Source of the DNA: Psychrobacillus sp. BL-248-WT-3
GTDB lineage: Bacteria; Bacillota; Bacilli; Bacillales_A; Planococcaceae
Assembly: GCF_012843435.1 (NCBI RefSeq)
Contig: NZ_JABAFC010000006.1
Span: 1 to 64,000 of the forward strand
Reading direction: 5' to 3'
Length of the DNA stretch: 64,000 bases
The notes under the pieces were generated by a model. That model saw only the letters and a list, made by a program, of their open reading frames with translations. It was not told where the DNA came from and searched no databases. Positions 8,526 to 17,914 of the stretch are shown piece by piece (position 1 is the stretch's first letter; the number at the start of each line of letters is the position of its first letter). Both the position numbers and the translations under genes were made by a program.

Positions 8526-10556
8526 ATGTATCTGCAGGAAAAACAACTGGATTTAAGTGAAGCTGTGTTAAATCATATACCATACCCAACCTTTCTAACA
8601 GATGAGGATGGTCATATCGTTTGGTGGAGCCAAGAAGCAGAAAAGCACTTTGGATATACTTCTGAAGAAGTAAAGGGTTCAAATTTACCGTTTTTTAATG
8701 ATTATACTCATGGTCACCTTATTGCCAAATGGGACAAAATTATCGCGAAAGAAGAACCAATTCGCATTAATTCAGTAACATTGTATAAAAAAGATAAACA
8801 ATTATTAAAAACATCGCTTATACTAAAATCCCTAACTATTCATGATATAACGTACGTCTTATTTCAATTTGATACCGATCAAATAAAAAGTTCAGATCAA
8901 ACAGCATCATTTGAACTTGAAATCTTGAAGAAAGCTTTATCCCATAGCTTTATGGTTCTCTACCTTGATAAGGAAGGATTGATCATGCACGCAAACGATC
9001 TTTTTCTTAAAAAGAGTAATTGGACCCCTAAAAGAATCGTGGGTAAATCCTTTTGGCAGCTCTTTCCTAACACGTCTGAGCATATTGCCGTAGCAGATGA
9101 AATAATGAACTCGATTCAAAAAGGCAGTACTTATCAAGGTACAGTAGAAAAAATGACTAAAGACGGGCTCAGCTATTGGGTCGACCTTATAGCCATTCCA
9201 ATTACGGATATTGAAAATAATACGCTTTACTATATTCTTTTGGAAGAAGAAGTTACAGAAAAAAAATTACTACAAACCCGCCTAGAAGAAATTGCTTATG
9301 TAGATGCAGAAACAGGTCTGATGAGTAGACATCGTTTAGAACAAGTTGTTAACGAGCATATCGAGGAACAAAAGAACTTTTCATTTGTTTTTATAAGCAT
9401 CAATCAATTTTATACGTTAAAAGAAATACTAGATGTTGAAACAGAATCCTTCCTAATGATAGAGCTAACAAAAAGATTAAAAATCTACTTTGAAGATTCT
9501 ATTATAGCTCGAGCGGGCAGAGATGACTTTGCCGTAATCACTCCACTAAGCGATTGGTATATTGAAGGGTTCATACATTTCTTAAAACAAAACCCAATTT
9601 ATGTGGAGAACAAGGTTATTCCAATAACCGTAAGTGGAGCAATCACTAGATTCCCTGAAGACCAACAGACCTATTTACATCTTTTAAAAGCAACAAATAC
9701 AACGCTTCAAAAAGTAAAATTAGAGGGCGGGGGAATCATTTCATCCCTTTCTCAATCGGATCATCATAAGCTTACCAGATCCCTACAAATTGAAAAAAGA
9801 TTAATAGAAGCACTCAACCATAATGACTTTCATGTTATGTATTTACCTCAACGTGAAGTGACTTCTGGGAAAGTTACTTCCGTAGAAGCTTTAGTTCGTT
9901 GGGAAGATGAAGTTCTTGGAGTTATTAACCCAGACGAGTTGATCCCAATAGCAGAGGAAACCGGACTTATAAATGAAATAGGTATGTTTATGCTAGAAAA
10001 ATCCTGCGAACAAGCTGCAATCTGGCAAGAAAAAGGCTTATCCGTTAAGGTAAGCTATAACTCTTCCATAAGAGAATTTAGAGATAAAAATATGGTCAAA
10101 GCGATACGTGCTGCGTTAAAAAAATATAATTGTTCCCCAGAATTATTACAATTAGAGTTTACAGAGAAGTTTGCCTTGGAAGCTGAGGCAGAAAAAAATA
10201 TTGTGAAGCAAATGCAGACGCTCCATCAAGAAGGAATAACTTTTGCATTAGACGATTTTGGTACGGGCTATGCTTCCTTAAGATATTTACAGTTGCTACC
10301 AATAGGCAAACTGAAAATAGATAAATCTTTTGTAAATTCCATCATGCAACAAGAAAAACTTCAGCAACTGATCCAAGGTTTAATCCATTTTGGACAGTCT
10401 CTTGGCGTGAAGGTTGTTGCAGAAGGCGTAGAATCTAAGGAACAATATAATGCACTAAAGGATATGGGTTGTGATGCAGTTCAGGGCTACTATATTAGCG
10501 AACCAATTACTGCAGATCAAGTTGAAAAGTTAATTAGATCTACAGAAAATGTATAA
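8526..10556 (+). CDS. PAS-PAS-GGDEF-EAL protein, predicted c-di-GMP phosphodiesterase
   Basis: 676 residues without membrane segments. Two PAS sensor domains (about 8-120 and 128-245), a GGDEF domain (about 255-405) and an EAL domain (about 420-670). The cyclase signature is degenerate (GRDDF in place of GGDEF), so synthesis is unlikely. The EAL domain keeps its key features: VEALVRW, EFTEK, DDFGTGYASLRYL, KLKID, AEGVE and QGYY. The likely activity is hydrolysis of cyclic di-GMP, tuned by PAS ligands and perhaps by GTP binding to the GGDEF remnant. It is monocistronic, with its own terminator. Confidence 0.92.
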   Translation: MYLQEKQLDLSEAVLNHIPYPTFLTDEDGHIVWWSQEAEKHFGYTSEEVKGSNLPFFNDYTHGHLIAKWDKIIAKEEPIRINSVTLYKKDKQLLKTSLILKSLTIHDITYVLFQFDTDQIKSSDQTASFELEILKKALSHSFMVLYLDKEGLIMHANDLFLKKSNWTPKRIVGKSFWQLFPNTSEHIAVADEIMNSIQKGSTYQGTVEKMTKDGLSYWVDLIAIPITDIENNTLYYILLEEEVTEKKLLQTRLEEIAYVDAETGLMSRHRLEQVVNEHIEEQKNFSFVFISINQFYTLKEILDVETESFLMIELTKRLKIYFEDSIIARAGRDDFAVITPLSDWYIEGFIHFLKQNPIYVENKVIPITVSGAITRFPEDQQTYLHLLKATNTTLQKVKLEGGGIISSLSQSDHHKLTRSLQIEKRLIEALNHNDFHVMYLPQREVTSGKVTSVEALVRWEDEVLGVINPDELIPIAEETGLINEIGMFMLEKSCEQAAIWQEKGLSVKVSYNSSIREFRDKNMVKAIRAALKKYNCSPELLQLEFTEKFALEAEAEKNIVKQMQTLHQEGITFALDDFGTGYASLRYLQLLPIGKLKIDKSFVNSIMQQEKLQQLIQGLIHFGQSLGVKVVAEGVESKEQYNALKDMGCDAVQGYYISEPITADQVEKLIRSTENV

Positions 10557-10569
10557 TAGTAAATATAAA

Positions 10570-10600
10570 GAAGAGGTCTTGAATTGCTCAGGACCTCTTC
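10570..10600 (+). terminator. Terminator of the GGDEF-EAL gene
   Basis: A perfect nine-base GC-rich stem (10570-10578 with 10592-10600) followed by TTCT, 14 bases after the stop codon. Confidence 0.75.
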
Positions 10601-10669
10601 TTCTATAGTATAGCAACATAGATAATTACACCTTAACCTTATTATATGGATCGTCATACGCTCCCCTAC

Positions 10670-11401
10670 TTACAGCTCTATAAGCATTCCAGAGGTAGCT
10701 AGATCAATATTTTCATTTCCTTCATTTCTAGCACTTTTCAGTAGGTTTTCTAAATCTCCGTAGTGTGGAAGATGTGTTAAGATCACTTTTTTTGCTTTAG
10801 ATTGACTAGCTAGAAGCCCTGCCTCCTTTGAATTCATATGTCCAGATGAACTTCCATCCATATCCTCATATAAACTACTTTCTACAATTAGTAAATCAGC
10901 TTCCTCAGCAAAATCAATTAGCTCCTTCATATAACTTGTATCTGATGTATACACTATTTTTGTATTTTCACTTTCAATTTTGATGCTATATGTTTCGACC
11001 GGATGGATATTTCTCAAAAAGGTGAAAATAAAAGGTCCAATCTGTAGCTTACTTCTTTCATCAAATGAGGAGAATTTCGAGTATTCTACCTCCTCTACTC
11101 TTCTTTTCATCTCCTCATCATAAGGTCCATAAATTTGCAAATGCTCATTTGCTCTACCAATCTTCGTGTTAACTAATCTTGAAAACAAATACGCACCAAG
11201 ATCACTATAATGATCATAATGATAATGAGACAAAACGACATGATTTATATCATTGAGGTTTATATATTTCTGAACTTCCATTAATACTCCACTTCCACAG
11301 TCTACTAGCACAGAAAAATCGTCTTGTTCAATCAGATAGCCTGAGCAAGGTCCATTTTCTTTTGGAAACCCTCCCCACATTCCAATTATTCTACATCTCA
11401 T
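10670..11401 (-). CDS. Metallo-beta-lactamase-fold hydrolase (YhfI-like)
   Basis: 243 residues. The metal-binding signature H-x-H-x-D-H is intact (SHYHYDHYSD, about 58-67), with further ligands in DTSYM (Asp) and THLPH (His). The fold and length match the YhfI/ribonuclease Z-like branch of the superfamily, soluble Zn-dependent phosphodiesterases or hydrolases whose substrate is often unknown. A GGGGGAG ribosome site precedes the ATG. It is a single gene, separated by a terminator from the ThrE pair. Confidence 0.88.
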   Translation of the reverse strand: MRCRIIGMWGGFPKENGPCSGYLIEQDDFSVLVDCGSGVLMEVQKYINLNDINHVVLSHYHYDHYSDLGAYLFSRLVNTKIGRANEHLQIYGPYDEEMKRRVEEVEYSKFSSFDERSKLQIGPFIFTFLRNIHPVETYSIKIESENTKIVYTSDTSYMKELIDFAEEADLLIVESSLYEDMDGSSSGHMNSKEAGLLASQSKAKKVILTHLPHYGDLENLLKSARNEGNENIDLATSGMLIEL

Positions 11402-11474
11402 ATGAAGCTCCCCCGTTTCTTTTTCGTCCTATACTTTTTCGTCACTTCTCCTCACACTTCCTCTTTTATAAAAA

Positions 11475-11512
11475 AAAGCAGCTCCCAAATATATAATCTC
11501 GGGAGCTGCTTT
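11475..11512 (-). terminator. Terminator of the ThrE pair
   Basis: A perfect twelve-base stem (11475-11486 with 11501-11512) followed on the minus strand by a run of T. Confidence 0.85.
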
Positions 11513-11559
11513 GAGTAATCTTCTTATCCACGCCCTTACAAACTGGATGGATTATTGGT

Positions 11560-12012
11560 TCAGCTAGGGTTTACTTTCTTCTTCCTCAAAGTCTGTAGCC
11601 ATATTTGCGTTATGATTTCAGCGAACACAAGCCCCATTGCAACCGCTCCGGAAATCATTAAGGCAAGCGCAGCATATTCAACAGCTGTTCCGTAATCTTC
11701 CTCGACTACATTTCTCATTGCGTTATAAGCAGAACCACCTGGAACAAGCGGTATAATACCCGCAACACTAAATATAATCATTGGCATTTTAAATTTTTTC
11801 GCCATTATATGCGCAACAAATGCAATAGAGAATGCACCTGCAAAGGTAGAAACAATGGGATCATCGTTGTAATATCTCATAGTCGAGAATACAAGCCAAC
11901 CTACCATACCAACTAATCCACAGTAGATGAGGGATTTTCTCGGCGCATTAAAAATCACCCCAAATGCAGCAGCTGCTATAAAACTTATGATACCTTGTAG
12001 AACAAAAGTCAT
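11560..12012 (-). CDS. Threonine/serine exporter family, small subunit (YjjB/ThrE C-domain)
   Basis: 150 residues, four or five membrane helices, with the PLVPGGSAYNAMR motif of the ThrE family's second domain. In Corynebacterium ThrE the two domains form one protein; in Bacillales and E. coli (YjjP/YjjB) they are two genes, as here. The role is probably export of threonine, serine or small organic acids. It starts 12 bases after its partner, with an AAGGAGGG ribosome site, so the two are co-transcribed. Confidence 0.88.
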   Translation of the reverse strand: MTFVLQGIISFIAAAAFGVIFNAPRKSLIYCGLVGMVGWLVFSTMRYYNDDPIVSTFAGAFSIAFVAHIMAKKFKMPMIIFSVAGIIPLVPGGSAYNAMRNVVEEDYGTAVEYAALALMISGAVAMGLVFAEIITQIWLQTLRKKKVNPS

Positions 12013-12024
12013 CTCGATCCCTCC

Positions 12025-12768
12025 TTATAAAGATAATATAAACGCCACTCCTGCTCCAATAGCGAAAGCAGTTAAAAAAGCCTCTGCTCCCTTGGATAGT
12101 CCCGACATAAAATGTCCTGCCATTAAGTCTCTGACTGCGTTTGTTATAAGTAAACCTGGAACAAGAGGCATTACCGAGCCAATAATAATCTTGTCGATTT
12201 CAACGCCATATCCATACCGAACGGAAAGTGTGGCAATCGTACTAATAATGAGTGCAGCAAAAAATTCGGCAAAGAATTTGACTCGCGTTTTTCTCTCCAA
12301 TAAATCAGCAACGGCAAAACCTATTCCTCCAGCAACCATCGCATGAGGCACATCTATTAAAGACGCCCCAAATAACCATAGGAACGCTCCTGATGCAACG
12401 GCCGATGCTGCAATTCGAATCCAAAAAGCAATCATTTTATGATCTTCATCTATCCTTTTTAATTCTTTATATGCTTCTTCCAAGCTTATTTCTGCCGTGG
12501 CCAATTTACGAGAAACGGCATTTACAAGAGCAATCTTTTCCAAATCTGTTGTTCTATTATTCACTCTAACTAATCGTGTTGGAAGATTGTCTTTTCCACT
12601 AAAGAGGATTCCAGTTGGGGTAACGAAACTTTGGGATTGGGTTAAATCCTGAGACAAGGCCATTCTGTCCATTGTATCCTCTGCTCGGTATGTCTCTGCC
12701 CCACTTTCCATCATCAATTTACCAGCAAGTAAACAGCATTCTACCGCTAGCTCATAATCCGTTTTCAT
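12025..12768 (-). CDS. Threonine/serine exporter family, large subunit (YjjP/ThrE N-domain)
   Basis: 247 residues. A soluble N-terminal part (about 1-110) carries the family signature around ESGAETYRAEDTM, and about five membrane helices follow (about 115-245) with the PLVPGLLITNAVRD motif that mirrors the one in the partner. The matching motifs suggest the two proteins make equivalent halves of one channel. First gene of a two-gene operon, with an AAGGAAGG ribosome site. The transported molecule is inferred from the family only. Confidence 0.88.
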   Translation of the reverse strand: MKTDYELAVECCLLAGKLMMESGAETYRAEDTMDRMALSQDLTQSQSFVTPTGILFSGKDNLPTRLVRVNNRTTDLEKIALVNAVSRKLATAEISLEEAYKELKRIDEDHKMIAFWIRIAASAVASGAFLWLFGASLIDVPHAMVAGGIGFAVADLLERKTRVKFFAEFFAALIISTIATLSVRYGYGVEIDKIIIGSVMPLVPGLLITNAVRDLMAGHFMSGLSKGAEAFLTAFAIGAGVAFILSL

Positions 12769-12931
12769 TGCCGTTCACCTTCCTTTGTCTTCAAACCTTT
12801 TTTTGTTATTTATTTCCCTTATAAGAAATGTTTAATCTAATATAACATTTACCTTAGTTAATTTCATAAATAGCCTACTAATTCTTTCAACTTGGAGGGC
12901 ATTACTTCATAAAAAAATGAAGTAGGCCAAA

Positions 12932-12974
12932 GAAAAAAGTGTTAAATTGACTAATGTCGACTTAACACTTTTTT
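12932..12974 (-). terminator. Terminator of the beta-propeller gene
   Basis: A 13-14-base stem (12932-12945 with 12961-12974) flanked by A and T runs, so usable in either direction. On the minus strand it lies 68 bases past the stop of the propeller gene. Confidence 0.75.
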
Positions 12975-13042
12975 CTATTTTACCACCACTATGCACCACA
13001 TTAGAGCCACAATTTGTGAAGGTATTACACCATTTATTAAAT

Positions 13043-15145
13043 TTAATAAGAAAGAACACCCGTTTCTTTGAATGTATCCAATTGATAGCTTTTCATTTCC
13101 TTCATTCCAATTGTAAAGATGGAGTTATTCGAGTAAATCAGTCTGTGGATCATCGTTCCCCATTCCTCATATTGCTGTGCTTGGTTATCCTTGTTAAGTA
13201 AACTTGCCTTTAGAACAATTCCTTTTTCGGGCGTTATTTCATAGATGAATGCCCCATCCTGTTTATAGCTACTATATTCCTGACCTTCTTCTTTTTCATA
13301 AATAGTCACTGGGAAACCATAAAGATTCTTTTCATTATGTTGGAACAAGGCATGGTGATCATATTGAATAGGAGAATAAGTTCCTTGTCCTCCAATCACC
13401 TCTGTATCTACTTCCTTAGGGCTGTCAAAATCACTAACATCAAATAAAGAGATTTTCATACCTTCCGTTTGTATAATAGGCTCCTTACTACCAACAGGTA
13501 CTATAGATGAAGTTTCGTAACCAAAGCCGATTAAATGCTTTTCCCCTAGAGGGTGTAAATAATTACTAAATCCAGGAATCTTTAATTCACCTAGCACTTT
13601 TGGGTTAGTAGGATTGGCAACATCAATCACAAACAATGGGTCCGTTTCTCTAAATGTCACCATGTATGCTTTGTCCCCCATAAACCTTGCCGAATAAATT
13701 CTTTCTTCCTTTGCTAACCCTGTAATAGACCCTACCATGTTCATTGTTTCATCTAAAATGAATATATTATTCTCGGAGGGATTATTTTGATCCCAAAGGT
13801 TTCCTGTCGTGGTAACTGTTCTAAAGTAACCGTTATGCTCATCCATCGAAAATTGGTTAAGAATTGTTCCGGTTAACGTAGCAGATCCTACAAAATCAAC
13901 TATCGTATCTTTAATCGAAAATTTATATACCATTGTATCCAGTTGCCCTGGTCCCCATAACCTTTTACTCATAGTAGTGGCCTCGTCATTCTTATAAATG
14001 GCAGAAGTTAGAAACAGGCTTTCCGTGGACATATATAATTCCTGGCTACCTCCAAGAAAGCTCCTTGTTTTAACCTCGTTCACCAATGGTTCCGAAATGT
14101 TTAGAGCTGTAATAACGGTGTAGTTACCATCCAATGAATCAGGTAATATCGATATTTGCTCATAATCCAACGGTTGAGCTTCTTTGTCAGTCTTTGAATC
14201 ATACGTAAATGGTCTTAACTCCATATCATCATTTTCTTCCATCGCCCAATATCTAGGCATAATAGTAGAAACGATATAAAGCATATTTCCCTTTAAACGA
14301 ACCCCATTCGTATATCCCTCAGAGGCTAGCTCCCTGATTAGCTTAGGAGCTTTAGGATTAGAAATATCATAAAGAAAAACCCCTGTCATACTTTCCCAAT
14401 CAGGCTCTATTCGTGGTGCCGAATCTGTAGCTTCCAATGTATGGTACATGTTCTTTTGTCCAATCACTAATAACAGTTCTTCTTTTAATAATAGCTGACT
14501 TGGATAAAAGGATTCTGTAAATTGGATTTTACTTTCTTGCTTCATATTAGAAGGATTTTCAATATTATTAATAACAACTTTGTTTTCACTAATTACAAAC
14601 ACATGAGAACCGTTTGTCTGAACAATATCCGCCTCTTCCACTCCTTTTACCTGGTTATTAGTAGTGGAGTAGTCTGCAGTTCCACTAGATTTGTCTTCTG
14701 CTGCTGACATTTCCATGGTTTCTTCCGTGACTACATTTTCTCTTGTACTCATAACTAGCTTAAAATAATCCTCAAGCTCTCCTCGCGAATGTACCACTGG
14801 GAGGCTTTCTTGCACCTCAAATGTGTATTTGCTTTTTCCTAGACTAAACTTTTCATCGACATGGAGTGTATACTTTCCGTTTGATAGTCCGGATATTTCA
14901 AGGGACTTCCCATTGTTTTTTAGCTGAAAGTCTGCCTCTATCCTAGCATTCTTATCATCGGTTACATACACCTCTCCTTTTTCCAATACATCTTTACTTA
15001 CACCCTTTGAAAATTCTGCTCTAAAAACCTGATTGGATAACACAAAGCTTTGTGCCAATACTTTTTGATTGGAAAAATAAACCCAAGCCGAACCCGCTGT
15101 TAGACAAAGGGCAATAGCTATAAATGTCACGATCCACCTTCTCAT
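13043..15145 (-). CDS. Secreted or membrane-anchored beta-propeller protein
   Basis: About 700 residues. A short basic N-terminus and hydrophobic segment (about 5-25) form an uncleaved anchor or signal peptide. Residues about 35-110 look like an SbsA-type Ig-like domain, and the rest matches the 'beta propeller domain' family common in Bacillales and archaea. It contains repeated strands of the form LYIVSTIM, VFLYDISNPKAPKLI and LFVIDVANPTNPKVLGEL, the DxxNPxxPK repeat being typical. Function unknown; extracellular binding or quinoprotein-like roles are suggested for relatives. ATG at 15145 chosen over a TTG two codons earlier because AAAGGAAG is then well spaced. Confidence 0.82.
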   Translation of the reverse strand: MRRWIVTFIAIALCLTAGSAWVYFSNQKVLAQSFVLSNQVFRAEFSKGVSKDVLEKGEVYVTDDKNARIEADFQLKNNGKSLEISGLSNGKYTLHVDEKFSLGKSKYTFEVQESLPVVHSRGELEDYFKLVMSTRENVVTEETMEMSAAEDKSSGTADYSTTNNQVKGVEEADIVQTNGSHVFVISENKVVINNIENPSNMKQESKIQFTESFYPSQLLLKEELLLVIGQKNMYHTLEATDSAPRIEPDWESMTGVFLYDISNPKAPKLIRELASEGYTNGVRLKGNMLYIVSTIMPRYWAMEENDDMELRPFTYDSKTDKEAQPLDYEQISILPDSLDGNYTVITALNISEPLVNEVKTRSFLGGSQELYMSTESLFLTSAIYKNDEATTMSKRLWGPGQLDTMVYKFSIKDTIVDFVGSATLTGTILNQFSMDEHNGYFRTVTTTGNLWDQNNPSENNIFILDETMNMVGSITGLAKEERIYSARFMGDKAYMVTFRETDPLFVIDVANPTNPKVLGELKIPGFSNYLHPLGEKHLIGFGYETSSIVPVGSKEPIIQTEGMKISLFDVSDFDSPKEVDTEVIGGQGTYSPIQYDHHALFQHNEKNLYGFPVTIYEKEEGQEYSSYKQDGAFIYEITPEKGIVLKASLLNKDNQAQQYEEWGTMIHRLIYSNNSIFTIGMKEMKSYQLDTFKETGVLSY

Positions 15146-15321
15146 TTTCAACTTCCTTTCTTTTACATTAATTAATATATTAGACCGTTTTTCTGGTTAT
15201 TAGTTACAGGTCATGTTTTAGTATTTTTTGTCGAAAAATGTTAATTAAAATATAGAGAATTTTCTCTCTTTCCTATAACATAGATTAATAGGGGATGTAA
15301 AAAAACAAAGGGGGAAATAAA

Positions 15322-16638
15322 TTGAAAGCGTTAACAAGATTTTCAAACACTTTAATGGTCAGATTCTTACCTGATCCATACATATTTGTTGCAATACTTA
15401 CTCTACTTGTATTTTTACTAGGGGTGTTCTTAACTGATTCCACACCATTAGAAATGGCAACCTACTGGGGAGATGGTTTTTGGGGTTTACTATCGTTCAC
15501 TATGCAAATGGTTGTTGTTCTCTTGGCAGGTCATGTATTAGCAAGCAGCCCGTTTTTTAAAAAAGTATTAAGTTCCTTAGCAGGAATAGCTAAGACACCT
15601 GGTTCAGCCATTCTATTAGTTTCTGTTGTTTCTTTAATCGGATGCTGGATTAACTGGGGGTTTGGTTTAGTAATTGGTGCTCTTTTCGCAAAGGAAATTG
15701 CCAAGCAGGTTAAAAATGTGGATTACCGCCTATTAATTGCTAGTGCTTATTCAGGCTTTATCATATGGCATGGTGGCCTCGCAGGTTCAATACCACTTTC
15801 TATTGCAACCGAGGGACATCCATTTGCTGATATCATGGGAGTCGTTCCAACTTCTGAAACATTATTTACACCGTACAATTTAATTATTGTTATTGCACTA
15901 TTTATCTCCGTACCTCTTTTAAACAGATGGATGATGCCAAGTAAGGAGGATACTTTCTCGATAGACCCAGCTTTGTTAGAAGAGGAAAAGGTTGAGGAAA
16001 AATCAATAGAAAAGCCCACTCCTACGCAAAGACTGGAAGGAAGCTATATATTGACCGGTTTAATCGGACTACTTGGTTTAGTTTATTTAGTTAACCACTT
16101 TGTCACTAAAGGTTTTGACTTAAACTTAAATATCGTTAATTTGATCTTCGTGACACTTGGAATTATCTGTCACGGCACACCAAAAAACTTTTTATTAGCC
16201 GTTAAAAATGCTGCTAGCACAGTTGGGGACATTGTTATCCAATTTCCCTTTTATGCAGGAATCATGGGCATGATGGTTGCTTCTGGTTTAGCTGGAGTTG
16301 TTTCTGAGGCATTTATTAGTATATCGAATGAGCACACGTTTTACTTGTTCACGTTTTATGCGGCTGGAATTGTTAACTTCTTTGTTCCTTCTGGAGGAGG
16401 ACAATGGACAGTACAGGCACCAATCATGATAGAGGCTGCATCTGCGCTTAACCTTAGCTATGCAAAAACTGCCATGGCTATTGCATGGGGAGATGCTTGG
16501 ACGAATATGATTCAACCTTTCTGGGCATTGCCAGCACTTGCTATCGCAGGTCTAAAGGCGAAGGACATTATGGGTTACTGTGTGTTCGTCCTGTTATTAA
16601 GTGGTGTCATTATTAGTATCGGCTTGTTCTTTTTCTAA
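15322..16638 (+). CDS. atoE: Short-chain fatty acid transporter (AtoE family)
   Basis: 438 residues, about eleven membrane helices, with family motifs SLIGCWINWGFGLV, WHGGLAGSIPL, FVPSGGGQW and WTNMIQPFWALP. AtoE-type permeases take up short-chain fatty acids such as acetoacetate or butyrate. The start is TTG, fixed by AAAGGGGG eight bases upstream. No ato catabolic genes are adjacent; it is a single-gene unit followed by a hairpin. Residues about 205-235 form a charged cytoplasmic loop rich in Glu and Lys. Confidence 0.9.
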   Translation: MKALTRFSNTLMVRFLPDPYIFVAILTLLVFLLGVFLTDSTPLEMATYWGDGFWGLLSFTMQMVVVLLAGHVLASSPFFKKVLSSLAGIAKTPGSAILLVSVVSLIGCWINWGFGLVIGALFAKEIAKQVKNVDYRLLIASAYSGFIIWHGGLAGSIPLSIATEGHPFADIMGVVPTSETLFTPYNLIIVIALFISVPLLNRWMMPSKEDTFSIDPALLEEEKVEEKSIEKPTPTQRLEGSYILTGLIGLLGLVYLVNHFVTKGFDLNLNIVNLIFVTLGIICHGTPKNFLLAVKNAASTVGDIVIQFPFYAGIMGMMVASGLAGVVSEAFISISNEHTFYLFTFYAAGIVNFFVPSGGGQWTVQAPIMIEAASALNLSYAKTAMAIAWGDAWTNMIQPFWALPALAIAGLKAKDIMGYCVFVLLLSGVIISIGLFFF

Positions 16639-16672
16639 ATAAATTTTATTATACATTCCCTGAAATATGAAA

Positions 16673-16699
16673 GAGAACCCTTCTCATAAAGGGGGTCTC
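16673..16699 (+). terminator. atoE terminator
   Basis: An eight-base stem with one mismatch (16673-16680 with 16691-16699) 35 bases after the stop; the T tract is weak (CCTTCTTT). Confidence 0.5.
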
Positions 16700-16764
16700 C
16701 TTCTTTAGAAAAACGCAATAATATAGACGCAAATGATGCTGGGACATAACTAGAGAATAATTAG

Positions 16765-16798
16765 AAAACGTGAAATCGACAAATTGATTTCATGTTTT
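16765..16798. repeat. ACGTGAAATC hairpin element, copy 1
   Basis: A 13-base near-perfect stem (16765-16777 with 16786-16798) ending in a T run, so it may act as a terminator. The same arm sequence recurs at 56118 and 56808. This copy is preceded by a tract (around 16738-16754, containing GCTGGGACATAACTAG) partly shared with the DNA before the 56118 copy. Confidence 0.6.
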
Positions 16799-17031
16799 TT
16801 TATTTTCACGAAAAATATTCTGTATAAAATAATTATTCTATTAATGGAATGATTTACATGAGATTTCTGAAATGATAAACTTTAGGAACCATTTAATATC
16901 GGATTGCAAAGTTTGATGCATCCTTTACTTTGGATTAAATGTAACGGGAGTAGCTGCCAATAATATATACCTATTTTAAAATTTGTGTCTGTCTATAAAA
17001 TGACGTACAAAATTATGATAGGAGTGTAATA

Positions 17032-17535
17032 ATGATTGAATTAGACACAGAAAGATTAAGATTAATTCCACTAAGTGCAGAAAATCTAAGATTACTAATT
17101 GATAATCCACAGAAAATGGAACTAAGGTTATCTTTAAACGATTCAGACAGATTTCTTAGTCCAGAACTTAAACAAGCTATGGAAATAAGACTTTCAAAGT
17201 TGTTAGGTGATGAGGAAAATTATGTATGGTATACCAATTGGTTAATCGTGTCGAAAGACAAAAACTGTAGTGTTGGAGGAATAATGATAAAAGGTCTTCC
17301 TAATGAAAATGGTGAAGTAGTAATAGGTTACTATACTCTCCCTGAATTTCAAGGTAACGGCTATATGACGGAAACCATTAATAATTTGAAAAACTGGTTG
17401 TTAAATCAGCCCGATGTTATGTTTGTTATTGCTGATACAGATAAAGATAATATTCCATCACACAGGGTTTTAGAAAAATCAGGGGCGAAAATGTATAAAG
17501 AAACAGATGAATTATACTTTTGGAGATTTGTCTGA
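17032..17535 (+). CDS. GNAT N-acetyltransferase, RimJ/RimL type
   Basis: 167 residues. It begins with the RimJ/RimL-type opening IELDTERLRLIPLS and contains the acetyl-CoA-binding stretch LPEFQGNGYMTETI (about 103-116) and the C-terminal DKDNIPSHRVLEKSGAK. Members acetylate protein N-termini or small amines; the substrate is unknown. AGGAG is well placed before the ATG. It is flanked by long intergenic stretches with repeats and has no obvious operon partner. Confidence 0.87.
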   Translation: MIELDTERLRLIPLSAENLRLLIDNPQKMELRLSLNDSDRFLSPELKQAMEIRLSKLLGDEENYVWYTNWLIVSKDKNCSVGGIMIKGLPNENGEVVIGYYTLPEFQGNGYMTETINNLKNWLLNQPDVMFVIADTDKDNIPSHRVLEKSGAKMYKETDELYFWRFV

Positions 17536-17704
17536 GATTAATCTCTGAATAAAAGTCATCATTTTATTATGGTGTCTTGTTTTTCTGTATAGGTACAATG
17601 TTACCCAGAGAGTGCAAATCCTTCTTCAACTGACTGGTACTTTAATGAAAGATTGTTGAGCTGCTTAGGTAGCTTTTTTTCTTATCGAACTAATCTATTT
17701 GTTG
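17536..17704. other. Intergenic stretch, no gene seen
   Basis: AT-rich sequence between the GNAT gene and a REP-like element. It contains a weak hairpin with T run (about 17658-17686) that could end transcription. No frame with a ribosome site. Confidence 0.45.
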
Positions 17705-17820
17705 TTTGAAGTGGAAGCGGCGACTCCTGGGGGAACAAGCGAGCGCAAAAGCCCCGCAGGAGCAAAGCGACGAGGAAATTGAAGCCTCCCCCGGAAAGCG
17801 TCCGCTGGAACGGAAAACAA
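17705..17820 (-). repeat. REP-like GC-rich element, copy 1 (inverted)
   Basis: About 116 bases, GC-rich. Read on the minus strand it shows the same frame as the copies at 22901 and 56176: a TTG-TTTCCG start, CGGACGCTTTCC near one end, GGAGTCGCCG near the other, then CTTCAA. The interior differs between copies. Confidence 0.7.
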
Positions 17821-17914
17821 CTTCAGGAATTTAAATAGAAGCCTCAAAAACTTTACCAGATTGTAAAATTTTCAAGGTTTATTATTTGGAGGAGATTTTT
17901 GTCCCAAAATATTC

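Larger units (their letters stand above)
16639..17031. other. Intergenic region with a terminator and a repeated hairpin
   Basis: 393 bases without a gene. It holds the atoE terminator (16673-16699) and a member of the repeated ACGTGAAATC hairpin family (16765-16798). AT-rich DNA then leads to the GNAT gene at 17032, where the promoter must lie. I see no small frame with a ribosome site. Confidence 0.6.
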